Positions 33,440 through 41,784 of a stretch of 64,000 nucleotides of DNA are shown here, in pieces. Made by a program: the position numbers and the translations under genes. The notes under the pieces were generated by a model. The model saw only the letters and a program-made list of their open reading frames with translations, made no database searches and was not told where the DNA came from. Within the stretch, counting starts at the first letter, position 1; every line of letters begins with the position of its first letter. The DNA comes from Pasteurella sp030783905 (lineage in GTDB: Bacteria; Pseudomonadota; Gammaproteobacteria; Enterobacterales; Pasteurellaceae): NCBI GenBank assembly GCA_051122655.1, contig CP182107.1, positions 1,178,001-1,242,000 on the forward strand, given 5' to 3'.

Positions 33440-33596
33440 TCCGGACATTTTTCGTCTCATTCAGGTGCGGTCTTGTTTGCCAATTTTTTGTAAACTGACC
33501 GCACTTTCCATTCTTACTCGCCAAGCATGCCCTTGTCCTTATCGCTAAACTTTGCGACAATCTTACACACGCCCTCCTCACATAAGGCATGCGATT

Positions 33597-34325
33597 ATGA
33601 CATTATCTGACATTCTTCATCAGCGCCGAGCCGTGCGTTATTTTGATCCTGAAAAACCGCTCGATAGCGAAAAAGTCAAACACTGTTTACAATTAGCCAC
33701 ACTTGCGCCAAGCAGTTCTAATATGCAACTGTATGAGTTTTACCATATCACTGACAAAGACCTTCTTGCCCAATTAGCCACTGCGTGTTTAGGTCAACAA
33801 ACTGCCACCACTGCACAGCAAATGGTGGTGTTTGTGACACGCCAAGATTTGTATAAACAACGCGCCCAAGCCGTGTTAGCCTTTGAAAACGAGAATATTA
33901 AGCGCTATAGTCCACCGGACCGTTGGGAAAATCGCCTGAAAGGCAAAACAATCTATTATACAAAACTCATGCCCTTTATTTATGCACGTTGCTTTGGTTT
34001 GTTGGGTTTATTGCGTAAAGTACTCATGCATAGCGTCCGTTTATTCCGCCCAATGAGTACACAAGTCTCAGAAGCAGATATGCGCGTCGTGGTACACAAA
34101 AGCTGTGGTCTTGTTGCACAAACCTTTATGTTGTTAATGACAGAACAAGGTTATGATACCTGTCCAATAGAGGGATTAGATGAAGGGCGAGTGAAAAACA
34201 TTCTCGCCCTCCCGCGTGGGGCAGAAATCAATATGATTGTGTCCTGTGGGATTCGTCAAGCGGGGCGGGGCATTTGGGGGGATCGGTTCCGCGTGCCTTT
34301 CGATCAGATTTATCATCACAGATAA
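33597..34325 (+). CDS. Nitroreductase-family flavoprotein
   Basis: A 242-residue protein of the FMN-dependent nitroreductase family. The N-terminal FMN-binding block RRAVRYFDPEKPL, the LAPSSSNMQLYEFYHI stretch and the C-terminal MIVSCGIRQAGRGIWGDR segment, which supplies phosphate-binding arginines, are present. The middle (about residues 95-155) carries extra basic and aromatic sequence (WENRLKGKTIYYTKLMPF) not seen in short nitroreductases. Its substrate is unknown. The ATG at 33597 has AAGG about nine bases before it. An uptake sequence lies just upstream (33498-33506). Confidence 0.85.
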   Translation: MTLSDILHQRRAVRYFDPEKPLDSEKVKHCLQLATLAPSSSNMQLYEFYHITDKDLLAQLATACLGQQTATTAQQMVVFVTRQDLYKQRAQAVLAFENENIKRYSPPDRWENRLKGKTIYYTKLMPFIYARCFGLLGLLRKVLMHSVRLFRPMSTQVSEADMRVVVHKSCGLVAQTFMLLMTEQGYDTCPIEGLDEGRVKNILALPRGAEINMIVSCGIRQAGRGIWGDRFRVPFDQIYHHR

Positions 34326-34402
34326 AGTAAAAAAACATGCGAGAAAAAGGCCGAAAATTTTGTCAAAAATCACTGCACGTTTCACGCCACTGCCCACACC
34401 AC

Positions 34403-34422
34403 AGGGGGGATGCCCCCTTTCT
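34403..34422 (+). terminator. Probable terminator after the nitroreductase gene
   Basis: AGGGGG pairs with CCCCCT around a short loop, followed by TTTCT. Just beyond, an uptake sequence at 34441 partly pairs with CGTGCGGT to form a second small hairpin. Confidence 0.5.
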
Positions 34423-34472
34423 AGAACCGTTGTAAGACATACCGCACTTTCTCGTGCGGTATCAATCTCTGC

Positions 34473-35711
34473 TTAACTCACTCTTTCTGCCTGTGTTAAT
34501 ATGACTTTTTGCAAGACCTTAATTCCAGCTTCAATATCTTGCCATTCGGTAAATTCTAACGGATTATGACTAATCCCCAGATGTGAAGGCACAAAAATCA
34601 TGCCAGTTGGGCACAGTTTCGCCATATGCATCGCATCATGCCCTGCACCACTTGGCATCACTTCGTAACGATAGCCGAGGGTTTCAGTGCATTGTCTCAC
34701 TTGCTCGACCATCTCTTGTGCTAATAATACTGGGTTATCTTTCGAAATCAGTTGTAGTTCAATTTGTAAGCCCCGTTTTTGCGCCACCTGTTCAATCTGT
34801 TGCTGTAGCGCGATAAAGACTGATTCTCTGGCCTCAACATCAATACCACGAATATCGACCAACAATTCACAAGCCCCCGGCACCACATTCATCACGCCCG
34901 GTTTGGCAGTCAGATTACCCACCGTGGCGACCGTTGAATGCCCTGCATCAATCGCGGCTTGCTCAATAGCGAGTGCCAGTTCAGCACCGCCTAATAAGGC
35001 ATCATGACGATAATGCATCGCTGTCGCGCCGGAATGATCGGCTTGCCCTTGAATCTTCACGATGCAACGAATTGGTGCCGCAATACCAGTCACCACGCCA
35101 ATGGTTTTCTGTTCATTCTCTAAACGAGGACCTTGCTCGATATGCAATTCCACAAAACATTTAAACTCTTCTGCATGGCGTTTCGCTTGATGGATTGCCG
35201 AGAAATCTAACCCGATATCCGCTAAGGCTGTGGCTAAATCCTTGCCTTGTTTATCACGTAAATGGCTTAACCCCGCTTGTGCCACTGCCCCACACATCAC
35301 TTTACTGCCTAACGTCGCGTAATTAAAGCGGCTAGACTCTTCACAAGTAAAAATAATCAGTTCTAAGGGATAACGCGTGCTAATTCCTTGCTCACAAAGT
35401 TGGAAAAGAATTTCCAGCCCCGCGACCGAGCCTAATGGTCCATCAAATTTGCCTGCATTAACAACAGTATCAATATGGGAGCCAAATGCGACTGCGGGTA
35501 AATGATCATCTATACCTGCTTTACGAATAAAAAGATTGCCAATTTCATCACGCCGGATCGTGAGATCATAGGCTTGACATAAATCGACTAAATACTGATG
35601 CGCTTGTTCATCTTCGTGACTAAAGGCTAAGCGGGTTAACTCACCTTCAACAGAAGATATTGAGGCGAGCTTGTCAATAATAGATTGTACGCGTGCTAGA
35701 TTGATCGACAT
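34473..35711 (-). CDS. M20-family amidohydrolase (allantoate/N-carbamoyl amino-acid hydrolase type)
   Basis: A 412-residue Zn-dependent hydrolase of the hydantoinase/carbamoylase branch of M20. Metal ligands are visible in AFGSHIDTVVNAGKFDG (His, Asp), FTCEESSRF (Glu), VELHIEQGP (His) and LGISHNPLEF (His); the dimerisation domain sits at about residues 210-325. Family members release an amino acid from an N-carbamoyl or ureido derivative, or hydrolyse allantoate. It lies just downstream of a cystine-type ABC importer on the same strand, which suggests it processes something that importer brings in, but 139 bp with a possible terminator separate them. The start has a perfect AAGGAG. Substrate not assigned. 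Confidence 0.85.
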   Translation of the reverse strand: MSINLARVQSIIDKLASISSVEGELTRLAFSHEDEQAHQYLVDLCQAYDLTIRRDEIGNLFIRKAGIDDHLPAVAFGSHIDTVVNAGKFDGPLGSVAGLEILFQLCEQGISTRYPLELIIFTCEESSRFNYATLGSKVMCGAVAQAGLSHLRDKQGKDLATALADIGLDFSAIHQAKRHAEEFKCFVELHIEQGPRLENEQKTIGVVTGIAAPIRCIVKIQGQADHSGATAMHYRHDALLGGAELALAIEQAAIDAGHSTVATVGNLTAKPGVMNVVPGACELLVDIRGIDVEARESVFIALQQQIEQVAQKRGLQIELQLISKDNPVLLAQEMVEQVRQCTETLGYRYEVMPSGAGHDAMHMAKLCPTGMIFVPSHLGISHNPLEFTEWQDIEAGIKVLQKVILTQAERVS

Positions 35712-35733
35712 AAATGCTCCTTAATGGATAATA

Positions 35734-35780
35734 AAAAAGCAGTGCTCAATGCGCTGCCCCCAACAAGTTGGACTGCTTTT
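35734..35780. terminator. Weak bidirectional hairpin between the ABC operon and the amidohydrolase
   Basis: AAAAGCAGT pairs with ACTGCTTTT at a distance, enclosing a small CCAAC/GTTGG hairpin. It may end the ABC transcript, with part reading through to the amidohydrolase gene. Confidence 0.4.
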
Positions 35781-35850
35781 GGATAAAACCCCTTATCCTT
35801 GTACAACATTCAATCTGGCTTGACAACCTCTCACCATGCAGATTATTGAA

Positions 35851-36621
35851 CTAGATCATATAATCTTGCGTAAAATCCACCATTTTGGTTTGAAGTAAAA
35901 ATTGTTTGGTTCTTTCTTCTTTCGGTTGGGTAAAAAAGGCTTTTGCCCTATTTTGCTCAATCACTTTACCTCCATCCATGAATACCACACGATCGGCAAC
36001 ATCTCTGGCAAAATTCATTTCATGGGTCACGATAATCATCGTCCACCCTTCTTTTGCTAACAATTTTAATACTTGTAGCACTTCACCAACTAACTCTGGA
36101 TCTAACGCCGAAGTAGGTTCATCTAATAAAATCAGATCAGGTTGCACCGCTAAGGCGCGTGCAATCCCCACACGCTGTTGCTGTCCGCCAGAAAGTTGAG
36201 CAGGATAAAGTTGCACTTTTTCCGCTAACCCGACTTTTTTTAATAACGTTAAGGCTTGTTCACGAGCCTGTTCCACCGATTGCTTTTGTACCACAACAGG
36301 ACCTTCCATCACATTTTCCAATGCGGTGCGGTGCGGAAACAAATTATATTGTTGAAACACCATAGAAGAGCGACGACGCAAGGCAAGCTCAGTTTGCTTA
36401 CTGATTTTTTGAGAAAAATCTACTTCAAGGCTACCATCCGTAAAACGTAAGGTACCTTGATCGGGCTTTTCGAGTAAATTTAAACAACGTAAAAACGTGG
36501 TTTTCCCTGAACCAGATGGGCCAAGGATCGCAATCACTTCCCCTTTCTGAATGGTTAAATCAATCCCTTTTAACACTTCATTGCCTTTAAAATGCTTATG
36601 AATATTTTTAATTTCTAACAT
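35851..36621 (-). CDS. Cystine-type ABC transporter ATP-binding protein
   Basis: A 256-residue ABC ATPase of the polar amino-acid class (TcyN/YecC-like). Walker A GPSGSGKTTFLRCL, Q-loop MVFQQYNLFPHRT, signature LSGGQQQRVGIAR, Walker B LILLDEPTSALDPE and switch His VTHEM are complete. The start at 36621, after GGAGG, is chosen; the frame is open to 36699, but that would overlap the permease gene by 70 bp. It is the third gene of binding protein-permease-ATPase. Confidence 0.9.
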   Translation of the reverse strand: MLEIKNIHKHFKGNEVLKGIDLTIQKGEVIAILGPSGSGKTTFLRCLNLLEKPDQGTLRFTDGSLEVDFSQKISKQTELALRRRSSMVFQQYNLFPHRTALENVMEGPVVVQKQSVEQAREQALTLLKKVGLAEKVQLYPAQLSGGQQQRVGIARALAVQPDLILLDEPTSALDPELVGEVLQVLKLLAKEGWTMIIVTHEMNFARDVADRVVFMDGGKVIEQNRAKAFFTQPKEERTKQFLLQTKMVDFTQDYMI

Positions 36622-36629
36622 CCATCCTC

Positions 36630-37346
36630 CTACAAATGGCGAGAAAGGCGTGTTTCTAAACGTTGTTGTGCAATCGATAGCACAAAACACACCATCCAAT
36701 AAATCAATGCCGCTTCGCTGTACACCAAAATAAATTCATAAGATGACGCCGCCACATTTTGTGCCACACGAAATAATTCAGTCACCAGCACTAAAGACGC
36801 CAAGGACGTATCTTTCACGGTGCTAATAAAGGTATTTGCTAAAGGCGGAACAGACACCCGCATGGCTTGTGGAATAATCGTACGAACAAACGCCTGACGA
36901 TAATTCATACCAATGGCATAAGAAGCTTCCCACTGCCCTTTGGGAATCGATAAAATTGCGGCTCTGACTGTTTCGGACGCGTAAGCACCAATATTCAGCG
37001 AAAAGGCAATAATGGCGGTTGGGAAAGGATCTAAGGTGATCCCCACTTCAGGTAACCCATAAAAAATAATAAAAATCTGCACCAACATGGGCGTGCCACG
37101 AATTAACGAGACATAAATTCTCGCCATAGCCACAAGTACACATTGAAAAGCGGACTGAGTAGGCATGGTGCGAATCACAGCCACACCAATGGCAATCACT
37201 AATCCGACAAAAAAAGAAATCAGTGCTAACGGAATCGTGCTAATGATGGTTGCCTCTAACATAGGCCAAAAAGAGCTGATCAACAGATCAGCTCGTTCTT
37301 CGCTCATGAATGGCAAATTGGCTAAAAAATTATTGAGTAATGTCAT
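36630..37346 (-). CDS. Cystine-type ABC transporter permease
   Basis: A 238-residue HisM-family inner-membrane permease (TcyL/YecS-like), with about five membrane segments, the SLIRGTPMLVQIFIIFYGLPE block and the coupling loop GQWEASYAIGMNYRQAFVRTIIPQA, given here only in part as a family landmark. One permease gene implies a homodimer, unlike the heterodimeric importer at 672-3694. The ATG at 37346 overlaps the end of the binding-protein gene by 17 bp; a TTG two codons earlier is possible. Confidence 0.9.
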   Translation of the reverse strand: MTLLNNFLANLPFMSEERADLLISSFWPMLEATIISTIPLALISFFVGLVIAIGVAVIRTMPTQSAFQCVLVAMARIYVSLIRGTPMLVQIFIIFYGLPEVGITLDPFPTAIIAFSLNIGAYASETVRAAILSIPKGQWEASYAIGMNYRQAFVRTIIPQAMRVSVPPLANTFISTVKDTSLASLVLVTELFRVAQNVAASSYEFILVYSEAALIYWMVCFVLSIAQQRLETRLSRHL

Positions 37347-38100
37347 CACCAAACCATTTTATTGAAATTTGTTTTAACGTGCCATCAGCTCGCATCTCAG
37401 CTAATGCCTGATTTAATTTTGCCACTAACGGTTCTTCACCTTTGAGAACCGCAAAACCAGAAGGCACTTTGGTGTCACTTTCTACAGCAATTTTTAACCC
37501 CGCATTAGGGATTTTTTGGAAATAATCTAATACTGCTAATTTATCATTCACCGTCGTTTCCGCACGTTTTTGACGAATCAATTCTAACGCTTGTGCCAAG
37601 CCTTCTACCGTCACCAAATTTGCACCATGTTGTTGCGCTATTTTGGTGTAATTACTGGTTAATGACTGACCTGATTTTTTCCCTTTTAAATCAACAAAAG
37701 CTTTCACCGAATCATCTTCGATACGTGTTACCACCACGGCATTTGAATAGTTATAAGGCTCACTATACAGGTATTTTTTCAACCTTTCTGGGCTTGGATT
37801 AGTTTGGTTGGCAATCAAATCAAAGCGTTTGGCATTTAAGCCTGCGTACATGGCATCCCATTGCGTTTCTTTAAACTCAATTTTTAAACCAAGACGTTTT
37901 GCCACTTCTTCAATCACCTCCACATCAAAGCCAGTGAGTTTGCCTGACTCATCATGAAACGTGAAAGGCGCATAGGTGCCTTCTGTTCCCACTAATAAGG
38001 TTTTTGTGCTTGCAACACGATCGCTAATTGGTCCTGCGATAGCTTGGCTCGCGCTCGCCAAAAGTAAACTTGTTGCAAATAATGTTTTCAGAAATTTCAT
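37330..38100 (-). CDS. Cystine-type ABC transporter substrate-binding protein
   Basis: A 256-residue family 3 periplasmic binding protein with a cleavable signal peptide (ending SQAIA) and no lipobox. The blocks VGTEGTYAPFTFHDESGKLTG, QWDAMYAGLNAKRFDLIANQ and QTNPSPERLKKYLYSEPYNYS resemble FliY/TcyJ, the L-cystine binding protein, and its Haemophilus counterpart. L-cystine or a related sulfur amino acid is therefore the likely ligand. It opens the operon; a perfect TATAAT on the minus strand lies at 38147-38152, though the -35 is weak. Confidence 0.88.
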   Translation of the reverse strand: MKFLKTLFATSLLLASASQAIAGPISDRVASTKTLLVGTEGTYAPFTFHDESGKLTGFDVEVIEEVAKRLGLKIEFKETQWDAMYAGLNAKRFDLIANQTNPSPERLKKYLYSEPYNYSNAVVVTRIEDDSVKAFVDLKGKKSGQSLTSNYTKIAQQHGANLVTVEGLAQALELIRQKRAETTVNDKLAVLDYFQKIPNAGLKIAVESDTKVPSGFAVLKGEEPLVAKLNQALAEMRADGTLKQISIKWFGDDITQ

Positions 38101-38290
38101 AGAATGTCCTTTGCTGGTTGTGTTTGTTCAAAATAAGTGATGAAACATTATAAAAAATAAACAGGTTGCACTAAAAATAACAATAAGAAGTAGGATATGA
38201 CTAAAAGATCTAAAAAGAAGAGGACAATGGAGTAGTAAGTGAGAATACTTAATTTACCTGGAAAAATTGATCTTTCGATTATAGATTAAA

Positions 38291-38321
38291 AGGGTGGGCA
38301 TTATTTGCCCACCCTATTTTT
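38291..38321 (-). terminator. Terminator after ytfJ
   Basis: GGGTGGGCA pairs with TGCCCACCC around TTATT; T-rich sequence follows on both strands. On the minus strand it ends the ytfJ transcript. Confidence 0.7.
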
Positions 38322-38362
38322 GATTGGCTCACAATAAAAGGTGCGGTTTGTTAAAAGGGGTT

Positions 38363-38920
38363 CTATTTCACTAATTCACCAATTAATCCAATCACTTCTT
38401 GCACTTGCGCAGCCGATAGCGCGCCTTCATGGACAAATTTGACTTTGCCCGCTTTATCTAACACGACAACCAAGCTGTCTTTTTCTTTTAACTGCCAAGC
38501 TGCTTTTACTGCTCCACTTTGATCTAACACCACTTGGCTATGCGCATTGGCTTTTTTGCCTTTTTCTGCCCCACTTTTTACAAAACTGCCTGTGCCAAAG
38601 GTCGCATCATCCGCATTAATGATCGTCGTTGTTTGATATTTTGTTCGATCAAATTGTGCCCCTTTAATCGCCTCAATCAAGGCTTGATTGCGTTCTTTCA
38701 CATCACGTCGTCCCGCAATGTGGTTCACGACACGGACTTTGCCCGCTAATTGTGCGGAATGCCACGCTTGATAAGCAATGTCGTCGCCTTTCACCATTAA
38801 TTCGCCATCTTTTGCCACAGACACTGTGGCTAACGGGCTATTTAATTGAATATTATGGGCAAATAATGACGTGGAATAAAGTATAGTAACTATGCCTAAG
38901 AGTGAGGTTAATTTTTTCAT
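38363..38920 (-). CDS. ytfJ: YtfJ-family periplasmic protein
   Basis: A 185-residue exported protein (signal peptide MKKLTSLLGIVTILYSTSLFA) of the YtfJ family, which has a thioredoxin-like fold but no CXXC. Family blocks are VRVVNHIAGRRDVKERNQ, IINADDATFGTGSFVKSG and VVLDKAGKVKFVHEGALS. No function is established for the family and I add none. A probable promoter is at 38952-38979, divergent from yjdM, and a terminator follows. Confidence 0.88.
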   Translation of the reverse strand: MKKLTSLLGIVTILYSTSLFAHNIQLNSPLATVSVAKDGELMVKGDDIAYQAWHSAQLAGKVRVVNHIAGRRDVKERNQALIEAIKGAQFDRTKYQTTTIINADDATFGTGSFVKSGAEKGKKANAHSQVVLDQSGAVKAAWQLKEKDSLVVVLDKAGKVKFVHEGALSAAQVQEVIGLIGELVK

Positions 38921-38951
38921 TTTATTTTCCTTAATAACAATAACACGCTGA

Positions 38952-38979
38952 ATTTTACAGAAAAATTTGGCATAAACAA
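38952..38979 (-). promoter_or_regulatory. Promoter candidate for ytfJ
   Basis: On the minus strand: TTGTTT, 16 bp, TAAAAT, ending 32 bp before the ytfJ start. Confidence 0.5.
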
Positions 38980-39002
38980 ATCAGAGTTGTTCTTCACAAT
39001 TT

Positions 39003-39032
39003 TTGGCAAACAGGTGGCTTTTTTGCTATACT
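39003..39032 (+). promoter_or_regulatory. Promoter of yjdM
   Basis: TTGGCA, 18 bp, TATACT, ending 32 bp before the yjdM ATG. Confidence 0.6.
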
Positions 39033-39063
39033 TGCGCGTCATTTTTATTGAGAGGAGAAATTT

Positions 39064-39396
39064 ATGGAAAAAATGCCAACTTGCCCAAAATGTCAAAGTG
39101 AATATGTCTACCATGATTCTATCCATTTTGTCTGCCCAGATTGCAGTTATGAATGGTCAGGTCAAGAGTCAGAAGAAAGCGATGAAAAAGTGGTAAAAGA
39201 CAGTAATGGTAATATCTTACAAGACGGCGATGCTGTGATTTTAATTAAGGACTTAAAAGTTAAAGGTTCATCAATTGTGTTAAAAAAAGGCACGAAAGCC
39301 AAAAACATCCGTTTAGTTGATGCTGATCACGATGTTGATTGCAAAATTGATGGTCAAAGTTTTTCATTAAAATCAGAGTTTTTGAAAAAAGCCTAA
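39064..39396 (+). CDS. yjdM: Zinc-ribbon protein YjdM (PhnA family)
   Basis: A 110-residue protein of the YjdM/PhnA family. An N-terminal zinc ribbon with two CXXC pairs (CPKC near residue 7 and CPDC near residue 24) is followed by a KOW/SH3-like domain (DGDAVILIKDLKVKGSS to the end). Despite the older name PhnA, the family is not known to degrade phosphonate, and its true role is uncertain. It is a single-gene unit with a clear promoter and a GAGGAG ribosome site. Confidence 0.92.
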   Translation: MEKMPTCPKCQSEYVYHDSIHFVCPDCSYEWSGQESEESDEKVVKDSNGNILQDGDAVILIKDLKVKGSSIVLKKGTKAKNIRLVDADHDVDCKIDGQSFSLKSEFLKKA

Positions 39397-39439
39397 TCTC
39401 ACCACGTACTGTTTTTTACATGATAAACAGTACGTTGGC

Positions 39440-39652
39440 CTATCGCCGACAGCGTGCCAAACCATGACTACTGCCACCGGGTAAACACTCACAGGCTTCT
39501 CCATCATGATCACCATCTAAATGATAAGCCTTATATCTTTCCATGTAGGCTTGTGCTTCAGCTTGCGTAGCGAAATGCTTACAAGTTACCCGCTTAGCGT
39601 GCGCTGAACAGGCTGTTATAGCAATCATTAAACTTACCCCTATTCTCTTCAT
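39440..39652 (-). CDS. Small exported excalibur-domain protein
   Basis: A 70-residue protein with an N-terminal signal segment and a C-terminal excalibur calcium-binding motif, recognisable as DGDHDGEACECLP, in which the Asp residues form an EF-hand-like loop. The segment ITACSAHA gives either a lipobox (ITAC) or a signal peptidase I site (AHA). The spacing of the remaining Cys residues (CKHF, CECLP, ARCRR) suggests disulfides, fitting a periplasmic location. The ribosome site is weak; a GTG at 39655 is the alternative start. Function unknown. Confidence 0.75.
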   Translation of the reverse strand: MKRIGVSLMIAITACSAHAKRVTCKHFATQAEAQAYMERYKAYHLDGDHDGEACECLPGGSSHGLARCRR

Positions 39653-39728
39653 CACGTCTTGCCCCGCTTTGTTGCTCTCTGATAGTCCTCATTTTAACCA
39701 ACTATTCTCGCTATCAGAAACGAAATTA

Positions 39729-39744
39729 TTTGATCCAGTTCACA
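39729..39744 (+). promoter_or_regulatory. CRP-like binding site upstream of the rbs operon
   Basis: TTTGA, 6 bp, TCACA; one mismatch to the TGTGA-N6-TCACA consensus. It is centred about 60 bp before the likely transcription start, the usual place for activation of a sugar operon. Confidence 0.6.
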
Positions 39745-39761
39745 GATCAGATAAAAGCTTT

Positions 39762-39789
39762 TTGCACTTTTTTGATTTCCACTTAGACT
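39762..39789 (+). promoter_or_regulatory. rbs operon promoter candidate
   Basis: TTGCAC, 16 bp, TAGACT. The weak -10 fits a promoter that depends on the CRP-like site upstream. The operator begins 12 bp downstream. Confidence 0.5.
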
Positions 39790-39800
39790 AGTTATCAACC

Positions 39801-39818
39801 CATCGAAACGTTTCGATG
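39801..39818 (+). promoter_or_regulatory. RbsR operator
   Basis: CATCGAAACGTTTCGATG is a perfect 18-bp palindrome with the central CGAAACGTTTCG core used by E. coli RbsR and related LacI-family repressors. It overlaps the expected transcription start of rbsD, so binding would block initiation. Confidence 0.85.
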
Positions 39819-39840
39819 AAAAATAAATTTGAGGTACGCT

Positions 39841-40260
39841 ATGAAAAAAAATGCTGTATTAAACGCTCAATTATCCCAAGTGATCGCCACACTCGGTCAT
39901 ACTGATAGCCTCACTATTTGCGATGCGGGGTTACCAATACCTAAACAAGTAGAACGTGTTGATTTGGCCTTAAGTGCTGGTATCCCAAGCTTTCTACAAA
40001 CCTTTTATGCGGTAGTCACTGAGATGTTTGTCGAACGCGTCATCATTGCCGAAGAAATTAAAGAAAAAAATCCTAACATCCTGACCGCACTTTTAAACAG
40101 TCTCGCTCAACTTGAGCAACAACAAGGTAACCAAATTGATGTGCAATATGTTAGCCATGAAGTGTTCAAAACCCACACACACGCGAGTAAAGCGATTGTG
40201 CGTAGTGGTGAATGTACACCTTATGCCAATATTATTCTGTATTCTGGCGTTCCATTTTAA
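39841..40260 (+). CDS. rbsD: D-ribose pyranase RbsD
   Basis: A 139-residue mutarotase that speeds interconversion of pyranose and furanose forms of ribose so that RbsK can phosphorylate it. The catalytic His20 is at the family position (ATLGHTDSLTICDAGLP), and length equals that of E. coli RbsD. The ATG at 39841 follows GAGGT. It is the first gene of rbsDACBKR, directly after the operator. It carries an internal uptake sequence (40084-40092). Confidence 0.97.
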   Translation: MKKNAVLNAQLSQVIATLGHTDSLTICDAGLPIPKQVERVDLALSAGIPSFLQTFYAVVTEMFVERVIIAEEIKEKNPNILTALLNSLAQLEQQQGNQIDVQYVSHEVFKTHTHASKAIVRSGECTPYANIILYSGVPF

Positions 40261-40271
40261 AGGCGGCAAAT

Positions 40272-41768
40272 ATGCAACATGAAACTTTACTCCACATCCA
40301 AGGAATTGATAAATCCTTTCCGGGTGTCAAAGCGCTCAGTAACGCGTGCTTATCCGTGTATGCGGGACGGGCAATGGCATTAATGGGTGAAAACGGTGCG
40401 GGGAAATCGACCTTAATGAAAGTCCTCACCGGTATTTACAGCAAAGATGCGGGCACCATTGAATATTTAGGCAAACAAGTTGCCTTTAACGGACCAAAAG
40501 CATCGCAAGAAGCCGGCATCAGTATTATTCACCAAGAATTGAACTTAGTTGGCAACTTAACGATCGCAGAAAATATTTTCTTAGGGCGTGAATTTGTGAC
40601 ACCTTGGGGGAGCATTGATTGGAAAAAAATGCACCAAGAAGCGGATAAACTGCTTAAGCGTTTAGGGGTCACCCACAGTAGCCATCAATTGTGCTCCGAA
40701 TTATCAATTGGTGAACAACAAATGGTCGAAATTGCTAAAGCGCTCAGTTTTGAATCCAAAGTCATCATTATGGATGAACCCACCGATGCGCTTACTGATA
40801 CAGAAACCGCGGCTTTATTTCAGGTGATTCGTGAACTCAAAGCCGAAAGACGAGGCATTGTGTATATCTCACATCGAATCAAAGAAATTTTTGAAATTTG
40901 TGATGATGTGACTGTCTTACGCGATGGTGAATTTATTGGCGAAAAAACGGTCGCAAGCTTAGATGAAGATCAGCTGATTGAAATGATGGTGGGACGCCGT
41001 TTAGATGAACAATATCCCCATTTAGATAAACCACGTGGTGACTTATTGCTTGAAGTAGAAGACCTCAGTGGCAGTGGTGTTCATCATGTCAGTTTCAACT
41101 TACACCGGGGAGAAATTTTAGGGATTTCTGGGCTGATGGGCGCGGGACGTACGGAGTTAATGAAAGTGCTCTATGGTGCCTTACCACGTTCAAGCGGTAA
41201 AGTGCGGTTAGATCAGCAAGAAATTCATCCTACTTGTCCACAAGATGGTTTGAACCATGGAATTGTGTACATTTCCGAAGATCGCAAAGGTGATGGCTTG
41301 ATTTTAGGCATGTCAGTGAAAGAAAATATGTCACTCACAGCGTTAGCCTATTTCTCTCAGTCCATTCAAATTGATCACAAAGCAGAACAATTAGCCGTCG
41401 GTGATTTCATCACCATGTTTAATATCAAAACACCAAGCCAAGAACAGCCAATTGGGCTCTTATCTGGGGGGAATCAGCAAAAGGTTGCTATTGCCAAAGG
41501 CTTAATGACACGGCCAAAAGTGTTGATCCTAGATGAACCCACAAGGGGGGTCGATGTTGGTGCGAAAAAAGAGATTTATCAACTCATCAATGAATTCAAA
41601 AAAGAGGGGCTAAGTATCATTTTAGTGTCCTCTGAAATGCCAGAAGTACTGGGTATGAGTGATCGTATTTTGGTCATGCATGAAGGGCAAATCAGTGCTG
41701 AATTCCAACGTGGTGAAGCCACCCAAGAAAAATTATTAGCCGCCGCTATTGGCAAAAGTGCAGTCTAA
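40272..41768 (+). CDS. rbsA: Ribose ABC transporter ATP-binding protein RbsA
   Basis: A 498-residue duplicated sugar ABC ATPase. The first half has Walker A GENGAGKST, signature LSIGEQQMVEIAK and Walker B VIIMDEPTDAL; the second has the degenerate Walker A region GLMGAGRTE, signature LSGGNQQKVAIAK and Walker B VLILDEPTRGVD, as usual in RbsA. It energises uptake through RbsC with RbsB as receptor. The start at 40272, 11 bp after rbsD, is preceded by AGGCGG; the frame is open further upstream, but that would overlap rbsD. Confidence 0.98.
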   Translation: MQHETLLHIQGIDKSFPGVKALSNACLSVYAGRAMALMGENGAGKSTLMKVLTGIYSKDAGTIEYLGKQVAFNGPKASQEAGISIIHQELNLVGNLTIAENIFLGREFVTPWGSIDWKKMHQEADKLLKRLGVTHSSHQLCSELSIGEQQMVEIAKALSFESKVIIMDEPTDALTDTETAALFQVIRELKAERRGIVYISHRIKEIFEICDDVTVLRDGEFIGEKTVASLDEDQLIEMMVGRRLDEQYPHLDKPRGDLLLEVEDLSGSGVHHVSFNLHRGEILGISGLMGAGRTELMKVLYGALPRSSGKVRLDQQEIHPTCPQDGLNHGIVYISEDRKGDGLILGMSVKENMSLTALAYFSQSIQIDHKAEQLAVGDFITMFNIKTPSQEQPIGLLSGGNQQKVAIAKGLMTRPKVLILDEPTRGVDVGAKKEIYQLINEFKKEGLSIILVSSEMPEVLGMSDRILVMHEGQISAEFQRGEATQEKLLAAAIGKSAV

Positions 41769-41784
41769 ACCTGAAGGATTTATT

